Origin: Actinomadura sp. NBRC 104425
Lineage (GTDB): Bacteria > Actinomycetota > Actinomycetes > Streptosporangiales > Streptosporangiaceae
Assembly (NCBI RefSeq): GCF_030269545.1
Contig: NZ_BSTN01000015.1
Span: 1 to 64,000, forward strand
Reading direction: 5' to 3'
Length of the DNA stretch: 64,000 bases
Both the position numbers and the translations under genes were made by a program. The notes beneath the pieces are model-generated. The model did no database searches. It saw only the letters and a list, made by a program, of their open reading frames with translations, and was not told where the DNA came from. Position 1 is the stretch's first letter. Every line of letters begins with the position of its first letter. Positions 22,290-30,351 of this stretch are shown piece by piece.

Positions 22290-23219
22290 TCAGGGTTGGG
22301 AGTCGGGGCCGTCCTGCTCGGCGAGGAAGCGTTCGAACTGGGCGGCGATCTCCTCGGCGGTGGGCATGTCCTGGGACTCGGCGAGCAGGCTTTCGCGGTC
22401 GGCGGCGCCGGCGAAGGCGTCGTACTGCTCCTCCAGGGCGCGCACCACCTTCTCGACCTCCTCGTTGCCGGCGATCTGCCGGGAGATCTCGGCGTCGGTC
22501 TTGGCGGCGGCCTCGCGCAGGCGGTCGGAGGGCAGGACCAGGCCGGTGGCGGAGACGACGGCCTCCAGGGCGGCGACTGCGGCGGCCGGGTAGGCGGCCT
22601 GGGCGAGGTAGTGGGGGACGTGGACGGCGAACCCGACCGCGTCGTGGCCCGCCTCCCCCAGGCGCAGTTCGAGCAGGGCGGCGGCGCTGCCGGGCACCTG
22701 GACCTTGTCGAACCAGGAGGTGCGGTTGATCAGCTCCGAGCGGGTGGCGTGCGAGGTCAGGCCGACCGGGCGGGTGTGCGGCACGCCCATGGGGATGCCG
22801 TGGAAGCCGACGACCAGGCGGACGCCCAGGCGTTCGACCAGGTGCCGGACGGCGGCGGTGAAGCCCTCCCAGAGCCGGTCGGGCTCGGGCCCGCTGAGCA
22901 TGAGGAACGGGGTGCCGACCTCGTCGCGCAGCAGGTGGACGACCAGTTCGGGGGCGTCGTAGGAGGCCCAGTGGTCGCGGTCGTAGACCATCATCGGACG
23001 ACGGGCCCGGTAGTCCAGCAGCGAGTCGACGTCGAAGCGCGCGATCACGCGGTGGTCCAGCGCGTCGAGGAGGTGCTCGCGCAGGAGCTGCCCGGTGGAC
23101 CCCGCGTCGACGAAGCCGTCGAGGCTGTGCAGCAGCACCGGTCCGGACAACCCCGGCAGGTCGGTGTCCAGCTCGTACAGATCCTCAGGGTTGCGCACCG
23201 TCTCCCCCACATTCCTCAT
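22290..23219 (-). CDS. PAC2-family protein (proteasome assembly chaperone-like)
   Basis: A 309-residue cytoplasmic protein of the PAC2 family, named after a eukaryotic proteasome assembly chaperone; the bacterial role is not settled. Recognisable features are LLHSLDGFVDAGSTGQLL near residue 28, FDVDSLLDYRARRP near 62, the GFHGIPMGVPHTRP loop near 136, and a C-terminal acidic coiled helix (EEVEKVVRALEEQYDAF). Length is normal for actinomycete members. It lies next to the tRNA, outside the element. Confidence 0.85.
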   Translation of the reverse strand: MRNVGETVRNPEDLYELDTDLPGLSGPVLLHSLDGFVDAGSTGQLLREHLLDALDHRVIARFDVDSLLDYRARRPMMVYDRDHWASYDAPELVVHLLRDEVGTPFLMLSGPEPDRLWEGFTAAVRHLVERLGVRLVVGFHGIPMGVPHTRPVGLTSHATRSELINRTSWFDKVQVPGSAAALLELRLGEAGHDAVGFAVHVPHYLAQAAYPAAAVAALEAVVSATGLVLPSDRLREAAAKTDAEISRQIAGNEEVEKVVRALEEQYDAFAGAADRESLLAESQDMPTAEEIAAQFERFLAEQDGPDSQP

Positions 23220-23267
23220 GCCGACGCACTCAACACTAGGACATGGCGGGGCGGTCCCCTGACGGGT

Positions 23268-24269
23268 TCATTCTCGCGCAGAGTGAACGGGGCCGGCGGC
23301 GAAGTCCTCGGGACGCAGCGTGATCAGATCGTCGCGTCCGGCGGCGCCGCCGGCGGCGACGAGGCGGGCCGCGTGGCGCAGCCGGGCGCGTTCGATGGCG
23401 TTGCGGACGGAGCGGGCGTTGGCGAAGCGGGGCTGGGCGCGGCGGCGCCGGAGGTGGTCGCGGAAGACGGGCACGGCGTCGGGGGACAGGACGTAGCCCT
23501 CGCGTTCCAGCATGAGGTGCCCGATCGCCTCCAGTTCCGGGGGCGTGTAGTCGGGGAAGTCGATGTGGTGGGCGATGCGGGAGCTCATGCCGGGGTTGCA
23601 GGCGAAGAAGGCGTCCATGCGGTCCTTGTAGCCGGCCAGGACCACCACCAGGTCGTCGCGCCGGTTCTCCATCACCTGGAGGAGGATCTCGATGGCCTCC
23701 TGGCCGTAGTCGCGTTCGTTCTCGGCGCGGTAGAGGTAGTAGGCCTCGTCGATGAACAGGACGCCGCCCATGGCGCGTTTGAGCACCTCTTTGGTCTTGG
23801 GGGCGGTGTGCCCGACGTATTGGCCGACGAGGTCGTCGCGGGTGACCGCGACGAGGTGGCCGCGGCGGACGTAGCCGAGGCGGTGCAGCAGCTCGGCCAG
23901 GCGGGTGGCGACGGTGGTCTTGCCGGTTCCGGGGCTGCCGGTGAAGCACATGTGCAGGTTGGGGCGGCCGGTGCCGATGCCGAAGCGGGCGCGGGCCCGG
24001 TCGACCAGCAGCAGCGCGGCGAGCTCCCGGATGCGGCTTTTGACGGGGGCCAGGCCGACCAGGTCGGCGTCGAGGGCGTCCAGCACGTCGTCGACGCGGG
24101 AGGCGGCGCGTTCGGCCGCCAGGTCGATGCGGGCGTCCGGCGGCAGCGGCGCGGCCGGAGGCGGCGGCGCGGCCGAAAGCGGCGGCGGTTCCCCGGCGCC
24201 CGGCGGCGTTGGTGTCGCCGGGGAACCGTTCTCGGACGGCCGCATGCCGAATCCGAGCCTGCCGCTCAA
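23268..24269 (-). CDS. cbbX: CbbX, red-type RuBisCO activase (AAA+)
   Basis: A 333-residue AAA+ protein that remodels inhibited RuBisCO by pulling on the large-subunit C-terminus. Walker A GSPGTGKTT (about 110-118), Walker B LFIDEAYYLY (about 168-177) and the sensor/arginine-finger part (SSRIAHHIDFPDY) are all present. The first 60 residues are Pro/Ala-rich and unlike typical CbbX. The TTG start at 24269 overlaps the cbbS stop (TTGA) and has AAGGAG 5 bases upstream; the ATG at 24245 lacks a site at useful distance. It is the third gene of cbbL-cbbS-cbbX, the standard order of red-type operons. Confidence 0.9.
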   Translation of the reverse strand: MSGRLGFGMRPSENGSPATPTPPGAGEPPPLSAAPPPPAAPLPPDARIDLAAERAASRVDDVLDALDADLVGLAPVKSRIRELAALLLVDRARARFGIGTGRPNLHMCFTGSPGTGKTTVATRLAELLHRLGYVRRGHLVAVTRDDLVGQYVGHTAPKTKEVLKRAMGGVLFIDEAYYLYRAENERDYGQEAIEILLQVMENRRDDLVVVLAGYKDRMDAFFACNPGMSSRIAHHIDFPDYTPPELEAIGHLMLEREGYVLSPDAVPVFRDHLRRRRAQPRFANARSVRNAIERARLRHAARLVAAGGAAGRDDLITLRPEDFAAGPVHSARE

Positions 24270-24703
24270 TCCGGCTCCTTCGCGGAGACGCGGCGGGCCC
24301 CTCGGGGCCGGTCGAGCGCGTACGGGTGGAGGCGGACGCGGACCTGCCGGTCGCGGGTCTCCTCGCGGTCGATGCGGAAGCCGGGCTCGTCGGCCGGGCG
24401 CTGCACGATGAACGACAGCGCGGTGGTCTGCCGCCCGTGACTCGCGTCGTAGGCGTTGAGGCGGATGTAGTGGTCCGGGTAGGCCCTGCGGCACTCGTTG
24501 ACCTCGTGGACGACCCCGGCGGGGTCGGTGAGGTCGAACATCGGCAGGCCCCACATCTCCCAGTAGGTGTTGCGCGGGTGCGGGTCGTCGGTGAACTCGA
24601 CCGAGCAGGGCCAGCCGCGTTCCAGGGCGTAGGCGACCTGTGCGGCGATCTCGTCGTCGGTGAGGTCGGGCAGGTAGGAGAAGGTGCCTTGGGTGATGCG
24701 CAT
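24266..24703 (-). CDS. cbbS: RuBisCO small subunit
   Basis: A 145-residue small subunit that caps the L8S8 enzyme. Recognisable are MRITQGTFSYLPDLTDDEI at the start, ERGWPCSVEFTDDPHPRNTYWEMWGLPMF (about 30-58) and NAYDASHGRQTTALSFIVQRP (about 85-105). The C-terminal 30-residue extension is typical of red-type (form IC/ID) small subunits, where it forms a beta hairpin in the central solvent channel. ATG 24703 overlaps the cbbL stop by one base, so it is translationally coupled. Confidence 0.93.
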   Translation of the reverse strand: MRITQGTFSYLPDLTDDEIAAQVAYALERGWPCSVEFTDDPHPRNTYWEMWGLPMFDLTDPAGVVHEVNECRRAYPDHYIRLNAYDASHGRQTTALSFIVQRPADEPGFRIDREETRDRQVRVRLHPYALDRPRGARRVSAKEPD

Positions 24704-26139
24704 CAGATGCTCACAGGGGTCTCGACGACGTCGGGGGTGTCGGTGGACTCGTAGGTGAACGTCACATCGCCCCAGGTGGACAGCGCCACGTCCAGCTCGC
24801 GGCTGTGCCGGGCGGCGGCGCGCAGGATGTCGGGGCCCTCGGCCAGAAAGTCGCGGCCCTCGTTGCGCGCCTTGATCATCGCCTCCAGGGCGACGCGGTT
24901 GGCGGTGGCGCCGGCGGCGATGCCCATGGGGTGGCCGATGGTGCCGCCGCCGAACTGCAGCACGACGTCCTCGCCGAGGTGGTGCAGCAGCTGGTGCATC
25001 TGCCCGGCGTGGATGCCGCCGGACGCGACGGGCATGGTGCCCGGCAGCGACGCCCACTCCTGGTCGAAGTACAGGCCCTTGCGCGGGTCGGCCTCGACGC
25101 GGTTCAGGCGCAGGGTGTCATAGAAACCGGCGACGCTGCCCGGGTCGCCCTCCAGTTTGCCGACGACGGTGCCGGCGTGGATGTGGTCGACGCCGGCCAG
25201 CCGCATCCACTTGGCGAGCACGCGGAAGTTGACGCCGTGCGTCTTCTGCCGCGTGTAGGTGGAGTGCCCGGCGCGGTGCAGGTGCAGCAGGACGCCGTTG
25301 CGCCGCGCCCACCTGGCCATCGACTGGATCGCGGTGTACCCGACGGTCAGGTCGATCATGACGATGACGCTGCCGAGGTCGCGGGCGAACTCGGCCCGCT
25401 CGTACATGTCCTCCATGGTCGCGGCGGTCACGTTCATGTAGTGGCCCTTGACCTCGCCGGTCGCGGCCTGCGCCCGGTCGACGGCCTCCATGCAGAACAG
25501 GAACCGGTCGCGCCAGCGCATGAACGGCTGGGAGTTGATGTTCTCGTCGTCCTTGGTGAAGTCCAGCCCGCCGCGCAGCGCCTCGTACACCACGCGCCCG
25601 TAGTTGCGCGCCGACAGGCCCAGTTTCGGTTTGACGGTGGCGCCGAGCAGAGGGCGGCCGAACTTGCCGAGGTACTCGCGCTCCATGACGATGCCGTGCG
25701 CGGGCCCCTGGAACGTCTTGACGTAGTGCGGGGGGATGCGCATGTCCTCCAGCCGCAGCGCCCGGAGCGCCTTGAAGCCGAAGACGTTGCCGATGATGGA
25801 GCTGGTCAGGTTGGCGATCGAGCCCTCTTCGAACAGGTCGAGGTCGTAGGCGATGTAGGCGATGAACTCGCCCTCGCGTCCGGGCACGGCCTCCACCCGG
25901 TAGCACTTGCCCTGGTAGGTGTCGTAGCTGGTGAGCCGGTCGGTCCACACGACGGTCCAGGTGGCGGTGGACGACTCGCCCGCGACGGCGGCGCCCGCCT
26001 CCTCCGGCGGCACGCCGCGCTGGGGGGTGATCCGGAACGCCGCCAGCACGTCGGTGTCCTTGGGCTGGTAGTCGGGCCGCCAGTACCCCATCTCGGCGTA
26101 CGGGATCACGCCCGCCGACCATCTGTCCGCGCTGCTCAT
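24703..26139 (-). CDS. cbbL: RuBisCO large subunit, form I red-type
   Basis: The 478-residue catalytic subunit that fixes CO2 onto ribulose-1,5-bisphosphate. Active-site blocks are complete: TVKPKLGLS (catalytic Lys about 170), GLDFTKDDENINSQPF (carbamylated Lys about 195), HRAGHSTYTR, loop 6 GTVVGKLEGDP (Lys about 328) and SGGIHAGQMH. The N-terminus (YAEMGYWRPDYQPKDTDVLA) and the CbbX partner place it in the red group, form IC/ID. ATG 26139 follows GGGAG. The promoter lies in the 126-bp gap shared with cbbR. No photosynthesis genes are in the window, so chemolithoautotrophic or mixotrophic use is likely. Confidence 0.95.
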   Translation of the reverse strand: MSSADRWSAGVIPYAEMGYWRPDYQPKDTDVLAAFRITPQRGVPPEEAGAAVAGESSTATWTVVWTDRLTSYDTYQGKCYRVEAVPGREGEFIAYIAYDLDLFEEGSIANLTSSIIGNVFGFKALRALRLEDMRIPPHYVKTFQGPAHGIVMEREYLGKFGRPLLGATVKPKLGLSARNYGRVVYEALRGGLDFTKDDENINSQPFMRWRDRFLFCMEAVDRAQAATGEVKGHYMNVTAATMEDMYERAEFARDLGSVIVMIDLTVGYTAIQSMARWARRNGVLLHLHRAGHSTYTRQKTHGVNFRVLAKWMRLAGVDHIHAGTVVGKLEGDPGSVAGFYDTLRLNRVEADPRKGLYFDQEWASLPGTMPVASGGIHAGQMHQLLHHLGEDVVLQFGGGTIGHPMGIAAGATANRVALEAMIKARNEGRDFLAEGPDILRAAARHSRELDVALSTWGDVTFTYESTDTPDVVETPVSI

Positions 26140-26265
26140 CGTCCGCTCCCGTCCGTGGTCCGCATTGGGTGGACGGTTCGAGCCTGCCGCGCCGATACTT
26201 GCAATGTCCATCAAGTCTTCTGCAGTGACCATCAATCGATCGCTTGAACCTGCGGGAGGGGCGGG
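26140..26265. promoter_or_regulatory. cbbL-cbbR divergent control region
   Basis: The gap contains an inverted repeat ACTTG-N10-CAAGT (26197-26216) and a direct repeat CCATCAA at 26208-26214 and 26229-26235, exactly 21 bp apart. LysR-type regulators bind two sites spaced by whole helical turns between divergent genes, so these are probable CbbR sites. No clear -35/-10 is assigned. Confidence 0.55.
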
Positions 26266-27141
26266 ATGACCGAGGCGCGGCTGCGGTCGTTCACGGCGGT
26301 CGCCGACACCGGGTCGGTGCGGGCGGCGGCGCAGCGGCTGTACGTCACCGAGTCGGCGGTGTCGGCGGCGGTCGCGGCGCTGGCCCGGGAGGTGGGGGTG
26401 CCGCTGGTGGAGCGGGACGGGCGGGGCCTGCGCCTGACCCCGGCCGGCGCCGCCTACGCCTCGTACGCCCGGCGGGTGCTCGGCTTGCTGGAGCAGGGGC
26501 GGGCCGCGGCCCGCGGCGCGGCCGACCCGGCCCGCGGCTCGCTGCGGCTGGCCGCCGTGACCACCGCCGCCGACCAGCTGCTGCCGGGGCTGCTGGCCTC
26601 GTTCCGCGCGCGCCTGCCCGACGTCGAGGTGGCCGTGGAGGTGGGGCCGAGCCGCCAGGTGTGGGGCAGCCTCGCCGACCACCGGGCCGATCTGGTGCTG
26701 GCCGGACGCCCGCCCGCGGGCGTGCCGGCGAGGGTGCTGGCCCGCCGGCCCAACGAGCTGGTGGTCGTGGGCTCCCCCGCGGTGGCGGCGGGGTTCGCTC
26801 TGGGCGCCACTGCGTGGGTGATGCGGGAGCCGGGGTCGGGCACGCGGGCGACGGCCGAGGCGTACCTGGCCGACCGCGACGCCGCCCCGCCGCGCCTGGT
26901 GCTGGGCTCGAACGGCGCGGTGATCGCCGGGGCGGCCGCGGGGCTGGGGGTGGCGCTGGTGTCGCGGGACGCCGTCGGCGCCGAGCTGGCCGACGGGCGG
27001 CTGGTGGTCGTGGACGCCCCCGGCATGCCGCTGCAGCGGCCCTGGCACGCCGTGGCGGGGCCGTCCCTCACCCCGACGGCCCGGCTGTTCGTCCGGCATC
27101 TGGTCGACGCGCCGGGCTGGACACCCGCCGAAGGTCCGTGA
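26266..27141 (+). CDS. cbbR: LysR-family regulator, CbbR
   Basis: A 291-residue LysR-type regulator: N-terminal winged helix (AVADTGSVRAAAQRLYVTES, about 8-27) and a periplasmic-binding-like effector domain (about 90-285). It is divergent from cbbL, the standard position of CbbR, which activates the Calvin-cycle operon in response to metabolites such as RuBP or NADPH. GGGAGGGG precedes ATG 26266. The identification as CbbR rests mainly on position. Confidence 0.85.
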   Translation: MTEARLRSFTAVADTGSVRAAAQRLYVTESAVSAAVAALAREVGVPLVERDGRGLRLTPAGAAYASYARRVLGLLEQGRAAARGAADPARGSLRLAAVTTAADQLLPGLLASFRARLPDVEVAVEVGPSRQVWGSLADHRADLVLAGRPPAGVPARVLARRPNELVVVGSPAVAAGFALGATAWVMREPGSGTRATAEAYLADRDAAPPRLVLGSNGAVIAGAAAGLGVALVSRDAVGAELADGRLVVVDAPGMPLQRPWHAVAGPSLTPTARLFVRHLVDAPGWTPAEGP

Positions 27142-27218
27142 TCGCCGGGCGGCGGCGCGCCAGAATCGGATTCGACTCATGCTCCGCACCGCAACCGACA
27201 GCACGGGAAGGGGTCACC

Positions 27219-28397
27219 ATGACCGCCGACCGCCCGTACGACATCGTCCTGTTCGGCGCCACCGGGTTCACCGGCGGGCTGACGGCCGAGTACCTGGCCG
27301 AGCACGCCCCGCCGGGCACCCGCTGGGCGCTGGCGGGCCGCGACCGGGGCCGCCTGGAGGCGGTGCGCGACCGCCTCGCCGACCGCGACCCGGCCTGCGC
27401 GGACCTGCCGCTGCTGTACGCCGACTCCACCGACGCGGCGTCGCTGCGGGACGTCGCCGCGTCCGCCCGCGTGGTGGCCACCACGGTGGGCCCGTACGCC
27501 AGGTACGGGGAGCCGCTGGTGGCCGCGTGCGCCCGCGCGGGCACCGACTATTTGGACCTGACCGGCGAGCCGGCGTTCGTCGACCGCATGTACGTCCGCC
27601 ACCACGAGGAGGCGGCCGGCAGCGGGGCCCGCCTCGTGCACGCCTGCGGCTTCGACTCGATCCCGCACGACCTGGGCGTCTACTTCACCGTCAAGCAGCT
27701 GCCCGAGGGCGTGCCGGTGCGGGTGGAGGAGTTCGTCCGGCTGAAGATCGACCCGTCCGGCGGCACCTGGCACTCGGCGATCGGGGTGTTCGCCGACCTG
27801 CCCGGCATGTGGCGCGCCCGGCGCGAGCGCCGCCACGCGCAGGTGTGGCCCGCCGGGCGCCGGGTGCGCGTGTCGCAGCGGCCCGTCCCGCACACCCGCC
27901 TCGGCTCGGGCTGGACGCTGCCGATGCCGACTCTCGACCCCGACATCGTGGCCCGGTCGGCCGCCGCGCTGGACCGCTACGGCCCCGACTTCACCTTCGG
28001 CATGTACCTGGCGGTGCGGCGGCTGCCGACCGTCCTCGGCATGGCGGCGGGCGCCGCAGCCGCCGCGGCGCTGGCGCAGCTCCCGCCCACTCGCAAACTG
28101 CTGCTGAACATGCGGGCCCCCGGCCAGGGTCCGTCCCCGCAGACGCGGGCCCGGAGCTGGTTCCGGCTGACGTTCGTCGGCGAGGGCGGCGGCGAGCGGG
28201 TGGTCACCGAGGTGGCGGGCGGCGACCCGGGCTACGACGAGACCGCCAAGATGCTCGCCGAGTCGGCGCTGTGCCTGGCGCATGACGACCTGCCGAAGAC
28301 GTCGGGGCAGGTCACCACCGCCGCGGCCATGGGCGACGCGCTGCTGGACCGGCTGGTGCGGGCGGGCATCACCTTCCGGATCGTGCGAAAGGGCTGA
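27219..28397 (+). CDS. Saccharopine dehydrogenase-like oxidoreductase
   Basis: A 392-residue protein with an N-terminal Rossmann fold (VLFGATGFTGGLTAEYL, about 10-26) and the family motif TVGPYARYGEPLVAAC (about 90-105) and YLDLTGE. It resembles mycobacterial trans-acting enoyl reductases and membrane-associated saccharopine-dehydrogenase-like proteins; lysine metabolism is unlikely. A hydrophobic stretch near 276-290 could touch the membrane. GGAAGGGG precedes ATG 27219. Its end overlaps the end of the convergent kinase gene by 29 bases. Its link with the flanking Calvin-cycle genes is unclear. Confidence 0.8.
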   Translation: MTADRPYDIVLFGATGFTGGLTAEYLAEHAPPGTRWALAGRDRGRLEAVRDRLADRDPACADLPLLYADSTDAASLRDVAASARVVATTVGPYARYGEPLVAACARAGTDYLDLTGEPAFVDRMYVRHHEEAAGSGARLVHACGFDSIPHDLGVYFTVKQLPEGVPVRVEEFVRLKIDPSGGTWHSAIGVFADLPGMWRARRERRHAQVWPAGRRVRVSQRPVPHTRLGSGWTLPMPTLDPDIVARSAAALDRYGPDFTFGMYLAVRRLPTVLGMAAGAAAAAALAQLPPTRKLLLNMRAPGQGPSPQTRARSWFRLTFVGEGGGERVVTEVAGGDPGYDETAKMLAESALCLAHDDLPKTSGQVTTAAAMGDALLDRLVRAGITFRIVRKG

Positions 28398-29556
28398 CCG
28401 CCTGCGCGGCGCCGCGCCCGTTCTCGGGGCCGCGGCGCCGGGAGGCCGGCACCGGCACGACGGCCTCGACCGTGGTGCCGACGCCCGGGCGGCTGGTCAC
28501 CGACACCCGGCCGCCGAGCAGCTCGGCGCGTTCGGCCATGCCGCGCAGCCCGTAGGAGCCGGGGCGACGGCCGGGGGCGAACACGTCCCGGACGCGAAAA
28601 CCCACGCCGTCGTCGGTGACGGCCAGCCGCACCCGGTCGCGGTGGTGCTCCAGCAGCAGGTCCACGCAGGTGGCCGACGCGTGCCGCAGGCAGTTGCCCA
28701 CCGCCTCCTGGGCGATCCGGTACAGCGCGGTCTGCACGTGGTCGGGCAGGGCGTCGTCGAGCTCCCCGGTGACCGCGACGGTGACGTCCAGGTTCGCGGC
28801 GCCCGCCTCGCGCGCCAGCGTGGCCAGCGCCGCGGACAGGCCCAGGTCGTCCAGCACCGGCGGGCGCAGGCCGCCGATCGCGGCGCGGGTCTCGGCGGCG
28901 GCCAGCTCGCACAGCCGCCGGGCCAGGGCGATCTGCTCGGCGGCCTCGGGATGGTGGTCGGGCAGCGCCGCCTCGGCCGCCGACAGGTGGAACCCGAGCC
29001 CGGCCAGCCGCTGGGCGATGCCGTCGTGGATCTCGCGGCTCAGCCGGGACCGCTCGGCCTCCTGCACCTCCACGGCGCGTTCGGCGAACCGTTCGGCGGC
29101 GAGCTCGCGCTGCTCGGCGGCGCGCAGCCGGCGGCACGACGACAGGACGGGCGCGAACAGCCCGGCCAGCGCGGTCGCCAGCGCCACGTCCCGCTCCCGG
29201 CAGGGGCCGGCGGACCGCACGTCCAGCACGGCGATCGTGGTCGCGTCGTCGCCGTGCACGGGGATCGCGACACCCCGCCCGTCGGCGTGCCGGCGGGCGC
29301 GCCCGTGGGCGGCCACCCAGCCGACGTCGCCGTCGCCCAGCGGCACGCGCGGGCGGCCGGGGGCGTCCAGGGCCCGTTCGTCGTCGTCCAGGACGTACAC
29401 GTCGCAGAACATCAGCGCCTCGGCCGACCGGACCACCAGCCCGGCCAGCTCCTCGGCCAGCTGCGGCAGCTCCCGGGCCGCGCACGCCACCGCGACCACG
29501 CGCAGCAGCAGGTCGGTGCCGCGCGCGGCGAGCAGCTCCAGCGGCGGCGCGGTCAC
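28369..29556 (-). CDS. Sensor histidine kinase, GAF plus HisKA_3, NarL type
   Basis: A 395-residue soluble kinase: a GAF domain (about 25-155), the phosphoacceptor helix SREIHDGIAQRLAGLG (His about 175), and an HATPase with ALYRIAQEAVGNCLRHA (N box), TDDGVGF and GSYGLRGMAERA. With no membrane segment it probably senses an internal signal through GAF (redox, gas or small molecule). GTG 29556 overlaps the response-regulator stop (GTGA). The pair sits between RuBisCO and PRK genes, so it may tune carbon fixation; this is inference. Confidence 0.85.
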   Translation of the reverse strand: MTAPPLELLAARGTDLLLRVVAVACAARELPQLAEELAGLVVRSAEALMFCDVYVLDDDERALDAPGRPRVPLGDGDVGWVAAHGRARRHADGRGVAIPVHGDDATTIAVLDVRSAGPCRERDVALATALAGLFAPVLSSCRRLRAAEQRELAAERFAERAVEVQEAERSRLSREIHDGIAQRLAGLGFHLSAAEAALPDHHPEAAEQIALARRLCELAAAETRAAIGGLRPPVLDDLGLSAALATLAREAGAANLDVTVAVTGELDDALPDHVQTALYRIAQEAVGNCLRHASATCVDLLLEHHRDRVRLAVTDDGVGFRVRDVFAPGRRPGSYGLRGMAERAELLGGRVSVTSRPGVGTTVEAVVPVPASRRRGPENGRGAAQAVSPFARSGR

Positions 29557-30206
29557 CGGAACAGCCCCTCGCGCAGGGCGACGGCGATCGCGGCCGACCG
29601 GTCGGTAACCTCCAGCTTGCGGTAAAGGGCGCGCAGATGGCTCTTGACCGTCTCCTCGCTCAGCACCAGCCGCGCCGCGATCGCCCGGTTGGACAGCCCG
29701 CCGACCAGCAGCGCCAGCACCTCGCTCTCACGCTGGGTGAGCCCGCGCCCGGCGCCGGGCCAGAACTCGCCGCGGCCCAGCCGGGCGGCGGTGACCGCCA
29801 TCCGGCCCGCCAGGGTCGGGTCGACGACCGTCTCGCCCTGCGCCACCTCCTCCAGGCGCTTGACCAGCTCCGGCCCGTCGACCCGTTTGAGCAGGTAGCC
29901 GCCGGCGCCGGCGCGCAGCGCCTCGAAGACGTACTGCTCGTCGTCGTACACCGAAAGGAACACCACGCGCGAGCCGGGCGCCTGGCGGGTCAGCGTGCGG
30001 CACAGGTCCAGGCCGCTCTCCGGACCGAGCCGCACGTCCAGCAGCACCACGTCCGGGCGCAGCGAGGTGACCAGCCGGATGGCCTCCTTCCCGGCACCCG
30101 CCTGCCCGACCACGCGCACGCGCCCGGAGAAGCCGGCCAGCATGGCCTTCAACCCGGCGAGGATCATCTCGTGGTCGTCGACCAGGACGACGCGAATGGG
30201 CCCCAT
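29553..30206 (-). CDS. NarL/LuxR-family response regulator
   Basis: A 217-residue regulator: receiver domain (VVLVDDHEMI at 6-15, phosphoacceptor Asp about 55 in VLLDVRLG, Lys in YLLKRVDG about 106) and a C-terminal LuxR helix-turn-helix (LTQRESEVLALLVGGLSNRAIAARL). Its stop overlaps the kinase start. The region before ATG 30206 has no good ribosome-binding site, so the mRNA may be leaderless. It is divergent from prk with a 145-bp shared control region. Confidence 0.88.
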   Translation of the reverse strand: MGPIRVVLVDDHEMILAGLKAMLAGFSGRVRVVGQAGAGKEAIRLVTSLRPDVVLLDVRLGPESGLDLCRTLTRQAPGSRVVFLSVYDDEQYVFEALRAGAGGYLLKRVDGPELVKRLEEVAQGETVVDPTLAGRMAVTAARLGRGEFWPGAGRGLTQRESEVLALLVGGLSNRAIAARLVLSEETVKSHLRALYRKLEVTDRSAAIAVALREGLFR

Positions 30207-30351
30207 TCGGGAAAGATAACAAGCCGTTGCCTACCCGCCAGTAGGAAGGGTTTCACCCCGCGAATCCCCTGCTCGGGGGACGCGGCGGGCGGGAGCGGCG
30301 GCCTAGCGTCCCAGAGCACCAACGACCACCGCGGGACGCTGAGGAGGCCAG

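Noticed and set aside
24555..24702. Longer N-terminus for cbbX through cbbS
   Set aside because: It would overlap the whole small-subunit gene; the TTG with AAGGAG at the cbbS stop is a sufficient start.
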